DNA of 64,000 bases from Scylla paramamosain (taxonomy: Eukaryota; Arthropoda; Malacostraca; Decapoda; Portunidae), in contig NC_087171.1 in the NCBI RefSeq assembly GCF_035594125.1, forward strand, positions 18,103,267 to 18,167,266, given 5' to 3'. Every line of letters starts with the position of its first letter. Position 1 is the stretch's first letter. Made by a program: the position numbers and the translations under genes. The notes below the pieces were generated by a model that was not told where the DNA came from, made no database searches, and was given only the letters and a program-made list of their open reading frames with translations. This document shows positions 46,621 to 64,000 of this stretch, in pieces.

Positions 46621-48389
46621 TCTTACATAAAATGACCCGCCACTCTGGCACATGCTGCAGTCTGTATCGGTACATGCCAATGGGTGGTAAATACTCCAGT
46701 GGCCAATGCGCATGTAATGCTGCCAAGTAATGACACTGAGCTGGTGCATGCTGAAGTACAGCACTTGAAACAAAATGCAGTGAACAACACAATAACATAA
46801 CTAAAAACAGTAGTTACTAGATCTGTTGGGTTACTTAAAGTAACAACACTATTACATTTTCCAAGTTTAACTTTGTTAGTACTAGCATAACATAGCACTG
46901 AAAGCCTTGAATTAACTGGAGATGAGGATGGAGATGGTTTTAATGCATAAATACTCTCGGAACATAACAACAAATCAGTTATGTTAGACTAATTTTTGTC
47001 TGTTTCCTGCATTTATAACAATTATAAATTATGTAACCACTTTATGAGTTTAATTTGTAATTAGCTCAAGCTTCTCAAGCAAAAGCATAATTTTAAAAGA
47101 TATTGCTGACAGCAAGATTAATGTTTGAGAACAGCTCAAACTTTTAAAGAGGTTGTAATTCTCTTTGAGTTATTCAGCACTACTACCGATGGTTACTGTA
47201 ATATGTGTCAGTTTATCATTACCTAGCAGTCAAAGAGTTTGTGAAGTATCGCTTTATCTTCATTATCAGGCCTCTAATTACAATAAACAAGTATTGACAA
47301 TATTAAACAATATAAATGCAGGAAAATACTAAAGATATACTCGATACCATTTGTGTATGAGAGATGGTAATCTCTCACACGATCACGGACAAGCAATGGA
47401 TCTTCAGCACATTCCACACAACACTTACTACACAAATACAAATACAAGTCAATATACATTACTAAAATCAAGCAGTTTCCTTGGGTTTCCCAGTGCAAGA
47501 CCTGCCGCCAGGGATTACTGGTCTTTTATAGTTTCATAAAGATGTTAAAGAGATCACATGAAAGCCACCATAAACGCTCACCTAGCATTCTGTATTTCCC
47601 AAGCCATGAATTTTCCCGCCGCGACCTGCCATTTTCTGCTCCTTGCGTCTACACCCACGCTCCTCATTGCCTGGATTTATCTTCTTCCGTGACCAGTCCT
47701 CTACTTCCACATAGCTCAAGTTGAAATATGTACATTGGCATGCCATAAAACTTCGTGTCCACTTACTTGAGTTCACTGGAGCCTCTGAACAACAGAATTC
47801 ACCTCACCTGAAATCTCGCAGACAACGCCGGCCATGAGCGTTGTGTGATAAGTGATGGCGGTTCTGCGGAATTTAAGATTATTTATTACATTTTGTCATC
47901 TTTCCTTTATTCATAAATCTATACCAAAATTCTCCATAAAATATTTAATGAATACTCAAAACTGTATTTTTTGATAGTTAAATATTTCTCTGTTATATCT
48001 TTATCATATAATGTTTTTTAGTGGTTCTTAGAAACTCTTGTATTTTTTACTGTAATTTCATCAACAAAAGGGTTTTATACACATATTGCAGTATACACAG
48101 ATTCTGGTTGTTAAATATATACTAACATTATTTAAATAATGATATCATAATTCCATGATGATATAAAATAGTGCATTTATCACCAAAGCTCTCAGCTGTT
48201 GTTTTAGCTTGTAGCCTGAGACTATATAATTATACTGACTCCAGAAGTATCAGTTATCGCCAAACAAATGCAAATCCATAACTATTTGAATGTTAACCTT
48301 TCAGAATAAAAGTAAAATTAACCATTCCTACCTAAGATGTATAGATATGGCACGCTTGTATACATTCCACTTCTGCCTACAAACTTCTT

Positions 48390-48466
48390 CCTACAGTAGT
48401 ATAGGTAACTTCCTTGCTTGAGAATCGTGTCCGAGGGTTCGATCTCTGGTCCCGTCTACCTCTTGA
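48390..48466 (+). repeat. tRNA-like Pol III box pair, possible SINE head
   Basis: A-box-like TAGTATAGGTA (48397-48407) and B-box GGTTCGATCTC (48436-48446) at tRNA-like spacing. No full cloverleaf: acceptor stem does not pair. Probably the remnant of a tRNA-derived SINE. Confidence 0.4.
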
Positions 48467-48861
48467 ATATAATATATTAATTAGTTTTTCACGGTTTCGT
48501 CACGGAAAAAAGTCGATTTGATCATGGTAATGGCGGGTAGCATCGAAATGGGATGCTCTTCTGAAGATTTAATAAAGGAGATAGGAAAAATCATAGTCCG
48601 AGCTTAAGATGAGTTAGGAAAAGTGTCTTCCATCTCAAAAGAGAGAGAAAACGCGTATGGAGCACCATTAACCAGAGACACGCTATGGATTGTTTGGATA
48701 CTTAGTATTATATCAACTAAACACCAGATAACACAAGGAGGAAAGTAATGTAATGACGTAGCAGACAGCGAAATACACGCTAAAACATTCTTAGCTCTGT
48801 GATATCTTCTCCCCTAATCGGTCGTCATATTCTTCAGCAGATCTGGTTTTCATCCTTGGTC

Positions 48862-48967
<106 letters not shown>

Positions 48968-49263
48968 GAAATCTGTAGAGCAACAAACAAGCAGAGGTAA
49001 TCTTCAGAGTTCTTTGGCCCATATATGTTCCATGCTCTCTTCCTGTAGCAATGAATGAGGAACTAAATGAAATGAAAATTCATCAAGCTTACTGCAATTT
49101 AATCAATAAATCGTGAACAATGATGAACCACTGTTTTCTTTTCCTGTGATTCTGTTTATTACAATAATACATGAGAAAAAAAAATCGGTGGATTCACGGC
49201 TGTTTAATTAACAATCAGTTGCCTACTTAAGTCACATTATATTTTTATGATAATTTTACTCAT

Positions 49264-49264
<1 letters not shown>

Positions 49265-49293
<29 letters not shown>
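49265..49293. repeat. (TAA)n microsatellite
   Basis: Ten TAA units. Confidence 0.9.
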
Positions 49294-49295
<2 letters not shown>

Positions 49296-49684
49296 GCATG
49301 AAAGTAACTGAGCAAGTACAATCAGTGTAGTCGATTAACTTGCCACACGAACTTCCACTGTGTGAAGTCTTCGGATCTGACTATTTGTCAGGTTTGAAAG
49401 AAGAGACCAGCAGAGTTAATACTGAGGGAAAAAACACAAAAACACACTGAAAGTGAATGCGGCAGATTAATCAACGTCTACCATGACTCTACTAAGAGGA
49501 AGAAATCAGAGTAAAAAAGTATATTGTCAAGAAAAAAAGTATCATAAGCATTGACGAAGGGTTTCAATGTTGGTAGATTTGAACCAAAGAAGAAAACTAG
49601 AGAATCGTTGGACGAACAGTGGGTGGTATGAATAATTGGTCGTCGGTAATCGTTCAATGTCAAGCGTTGGCAGATGTGGGGTGA

Positions 49685-55901
<6,217 letters not shown>

Positions 55902-55903
55902 CT

Positions 55904-55960
<57 letters not shown>
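55904..55960. repeat. (AG)n microsatellite next to acceptor
   Basis: Reads (CT)n immediately upstream of the acceptor of exon 55851..55901. Confidence 0.96.
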
Positions 55961-55964
<4 letters not shown>

Positions 55965-56045
55965 TTTACAGATAGTCCATCCATTGCAGCGGTTAACTAT
56001 AACATTAGACTGATATATCAACTCTTTATCTGTTTAAATGAGAGA

Positions 56046-56048
<3 letters not shown>

Positions 56049-56129
<81 letters not shown>
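56049..56129. repeat. (AG)n microsatellite
   Basis: About 80 bp AG; CT on the minus strand. Confidence 0.96.
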
Positions 56130-56133
<4 letters not shown>

Positions 56134-56148
56134 TATCACTATGCACCA

Positions 56149-56229
56149 CTATCTGGCTGAAGTGTGGACGAGAAAGGGAGAGATCACGAAGGAGAACAGC
56201 AGCAGGAGCGTGTCGCTGAAGATGGTCAT
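56149..56229 (-). other. Candidate signal-peptide exon of the IR-like gene
   Basis: 26 codons, MTIFSDTLLLLFSFVISPFL then VHTSAR, then TAG. It has the shape of a cleavable signal peptide and sits about 250 bp upstream of the first IR-like exon on the same strand. No good GT donor in the right phase is visible, so linkage is unproven. Confidence 0.3.
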
Positions 56230-56492
56230 ATCCGTCACGTCACGCCTGTTTTATAAAAGATCCCTTTCTCATCTATCTTCCCCTCTTTCTCGTCTGTCTT
56301 TTCCAAGGAATCTTTCTTATCAAAAGGGCATGGAACTGCACCACACAGACAGGGTTTATGATTAAAACAAGGAGAATGTCATACCGTGGTTCTTGCTTTA
56401 GTGTATTTGAGGAATATGTAGCAACTTGTGCATGGTTGCTTAAAGGCTGGAAAAGGTAAATTCAAATCGACTATAATAAAAAGGAAGAGAAC

Positions 56493-56553
56493 AATAAATA
56501 AATAAATAAATAAATAAATACTGCTACAATTAATAATAATAATAATAATAATG

Positions 56554-56591
<38 letters not shown>

Positions 56592-56600
56592 TATTATTAT
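56493..56600. repeat. (TAAA)n and (TAA)n/(TTA)n compound
   Basis: AAAT units, then TAA repeats flipping to TTA. Confidence 0.92.
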
Positions 56601-57215
56601 TACAATAATAATAATGATACTGAACTGAATGTGACTAATACATTACTTTAATAGCAATACACACACACACACACACATACACTTAATCATGTTAAAAAAA
56701 TATGTAACACTTAAGAGAACTGCATTAATGTTTCTTTGCAATGCTGGATTTTTTAAAATTACCTTCATTATATAAACATATTTTTTTTACAATTTTGCAT
56801 AAAAGCGGTTCGTTATTTCATATATTATTTTTAGTTTGATTTTGAAACCGATGCTGCCGGGCCATCACTTTTCAAATAAATCAATCAAAACAAACATGAA
56901 ACTTACCAGATTTTGGGACATTGTTATGCTCAAGGCACCTGTGCATTATGGTGTGCAGTATCCTGGATGGTCTGTATGTATGTAAATATAAAACTGAATA
57001 GACCAAACAAAAAGTAAGTAAACAAGTGAAACTGATTATCCTCCCCCACTTGCAACCTTGGTAGCAATTACAGCAAGAAGAGATTTATAAAAACATGTAA
57101 TGAAGTTCCCATGGCATTCACCAACCCTCGGCTCTCCCTCTGTGGTGAAACAGAACTATGAAGGTCAAGGCTAGATAACACGTGATCAAAATTTTGTTCT
57201 ATTGGTGGGTGGCTC

Positions 57216-57346
<131 letters not shown>

Positions 57347-58069
57347 AATAGTAGGGAATAATAGGAGTAAAAGTAATAGTAGTGAGGGGAATATAGAATA
57401 ACAGAAATGGAAAGAGAAGTACATATCACCAACTGGATGTTAAAGATTAAAGAACCATGGTTATCAAGGTTGTCTCCAGTTGACAGTTGAGAAATAAGTT
57501 TTTTGGGAGGCAATAAATAACTGATAACTAAGACAAGTAAAAAACAAGTAAAAGACAACTAAAACAGAATCCACAGAAACACCACTAACTGACACATGAA
57601 AGTTTCCATGAATACAACAGATTAGCCAGAAGGAATCAATAAAACACTATAGAAAAGGTGAGAATCTGTTCAAGGATAACTTAGAAATCTATAGCAGATC
57701 TACAGTGGAAATCCCTTAATTAGGTAATCACCATTCACAAACACTTGACACCAGATAAACAGTCAAAAGGGAGGTTGTTTGGTTATATAAATTTACTTGC
57801 ACATCAATGTCAGAATAGGTAGAGAGGCATGCTGTGATTAAAGTAAATGATACTTTGAACACATTATAGGTGGATTTTATCCAATAGTTATTCGACAGCA
57901 ATACAGTACAATACAGTACTTTAAAGAAAATCATGTTAGAATTCCTTATAGACAATAAGATTCAATGAAGAAAATATGCAATTTTACTTACTGGCACACA
58001 CTGCTTAGACTTCACCCCATTACCAAGACAACATGCACTGGCTGTAGCACTATACAATATCAATAACTA

Positions 58070-58277
58070 CTGTTGATATACTCATACATGGCACACTTTC
58101 ACATACCAGTACAGCTACAGAAACTACCCAAACTTGTGGTGATATATTCATACATGCCACACTTTCATGTGAAAATACCGGTACAGCTATAGAAACTAGC
58201 CATACTTGTGTCAATATACTTATATATGGCATACTTTCAAATACCAGTACAGCTGCAGAAACTAGCCAAACTTGTGG
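58070..58277. repeat. Minisatellite, three copies of about 68 bp
   Basis: Each unit has TATACTCATACATGGCACAC-like start, TACCAGTACAGCTACAGAAA middle and CAAACTTGTG end, with 10-20 per cent divergence. One 117-codon minus-strand open frame crosses it because the unit lacks stops in that frame. Confidence 0.85.
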
Positions 58278-59356
58278 AAGAGTTTGGGAATGAAAGGGAA
58301 GCTGCAGCATGTTCCTTACAAATAACACATTACCAATAGATAGTTTATTGGTAGGCTGTTCAGCACCTACTCCAGTCTTAGCAACACTTGACACTGGTAT
58401 CACTCAAACATTGGAAAAGAAATGGTACATTACATATTTTGTTGAAGTACTTTTTCCATCTCTTACCATCCATTAATATCCATTAATATCTTGGTTGTGA
58501 CAGAATTATGATGTTAGGGATGATGAGAATATCTATGGTTGTTTAATGTCCATGATGGACATCACAGAAATGTATGTGGGGGTAATAACTGCTCTCTCCT
58601 GTAATGTTGTCCCATTCTATAATGTGAACTGATCATGTCCTCACCTATTCTTGGCTGTCATTTGTTTGCATGCTTGATGCTTTCAATATGCCATGATGCT
58701 GTGAACAACTTGTTTCATTACAGATTGACTCTTCAAGTGGTCTGGGATGCAAATGATCTACACCCATGGATGGTGGGTTAATGTGTAAGGAAAAATGTGA
58801 GTAACATGAGATATGTGGTCACATGGTCACATACAATGCCATGATTCTGATTTAAAAAAGAAACTTTAAGAAATGGTGGACAGGATAAGGAACTGAAAAT
58901 CAATACAGGTAAAACTGAAGCTGTGGTTGTTTTAGAGAAAACTGAGAAGATAGTAATAGGAAGTAATAGGAAGAAGGCCTATCAAACAAACATAATTAAT
59001 ACGTAGGTATATGGAGAAGAAAACCAAGTGTGGAATAAAGTCCAATGAAATAAAACCCGTAATCTAGTCAAGATTCACTATAAAACATTTAATTTTCATA
59101 TATTAGGACTTTCATTGGATATATCTTATCTATATATCTATAATGCTGATAAAAATATATAAATATACAAATACATAATAAATATAAAATCTTTTATATA
59201 ATATCTATAATAAATACATAAAATAAATGCTTAGGAACACAGATTCATAAAGAGCAAGTAACAAATGAATATGCTGCATAAGAAAGGATCCAAGAATAAC
59301 TTTCTCTTGATGTTCTACAGAAAATTACCTGTATGCTGATATCTTTGTAAAATGTC

Positions 59357-63621
<4,265 letters not shown>

Positions 63622-64000
63622 CTGGAGAGAGAGAGAGAGAAAAAAAAAAAAAAAACAGTAAAGCAACTCTTGTTTCAAGTAATCTTTGAATATTCTCATT
63701 GTTTTTTCTTCCCATGTCCTTATTCATGGGTTTATCATTATTTAAATTTATAGTGATGTAAGTATATGAAAATGTATACATATACTCACATACATCACTA
63801 ACTTATGAGTTTTGACTTACAATTTTCCACTTTACAATACTGGGAAAACAATAAGCATGCAGTCAAACCCACAGAAATGACTAAATGTTTTACTGTTTTG
63901 ATGACTGATATAACAACCATTTTTACTCAAAATACCAAGTAAAAATCATCAAGTGTTGCCCATGGTGAAGGTACAACTGAGTGACTGAACTAGTGGCTAG
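63622..64000. other. PNPLA8-like intron, window end
   Basis: Contains an AG/A-run (63624-63655) that is the acceptor tract on the transcript strand. No exon seen up to the edge. Confidence 0.6.

Noticed and set aside
47274..47830. Possible gene around 47.3-47.8 kb with a CpG-rich end
   Set aside because: Neither strand gives a recognisable domain or a convincing chain of splice sites.

Overview
This is a eukaryotic nuclear fragment, most likely from a decapod crustacean (shrimp or crab). The inference rests on multi-exon genes with GT-AG introns, an AT-rich background crowded with very long dinucleotide and trinucleotide microsatellites, and fragments of a jockey-like LINE whose protein ends in FIPFSGKLWNSLPASVF, a type I associate with decapod genomes. 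There is no sign of bacterial operons, CRISPR arrays or phage.

Layout. (1) About 1.3-5.6 kb, plus strand: a two-exon micropeptide gene related to STMP1, a short transmembrane mitochondrial protein. (2) 5.6-11.4 kb: intergenic DNA with a hAT-type MITE bounded by a perfect 8-bp target duplication. (3) 11,455-42,354, minus strand: a complete 18-exon gene for Acinus (ACIN1), the scaffold of the ASAP complex that works with the exon junction complex in splicing. All 17 junctions keep phase, giving a predicted protein of 3,584 residues. The N-terminal SAP domain, the RRM-like domain, the RSB motif and the RS tail are conserved. The middle holds a single 6,813-bp exon encoding 2,271 low-complexity residues, part of it a degenerate Thr/Ser/Lys/Glu repeat. 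(4) 42.4-49.7 kb: the Acinus promoter side (CCAAT boxes, CpG-rich), then repeats and LINE fragments in opposite orientations. (5) 49,685-55,901, minus strand: a variant ionotropic glutamate receptor (IR-like) gene of at least 11 exons, with an apparent 1-nt frameshift in its S1 ligand-binding exon. (6) 59,357-63,621, minus strand: the last seven exons of a PNPLA8-like calcium-independent phospholipase A2, with its catalytic Ser and Asp motifs; the 5' end lies beyond the window.

The four genes look like independent neighbours, not a functional cluster. The most interesting features are the giant Acinus middle exon with a competing frame-shifting donor at its end, microsatellites that form splice sites themselves (donors at the first GT of (GT)n, acceptors whose polypyrimidine tract is (CT)n), and the orientation bias of the microsatellites relative to transcription. 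Gene calls come from reading the sequence and from remembered family features; no database search was run.
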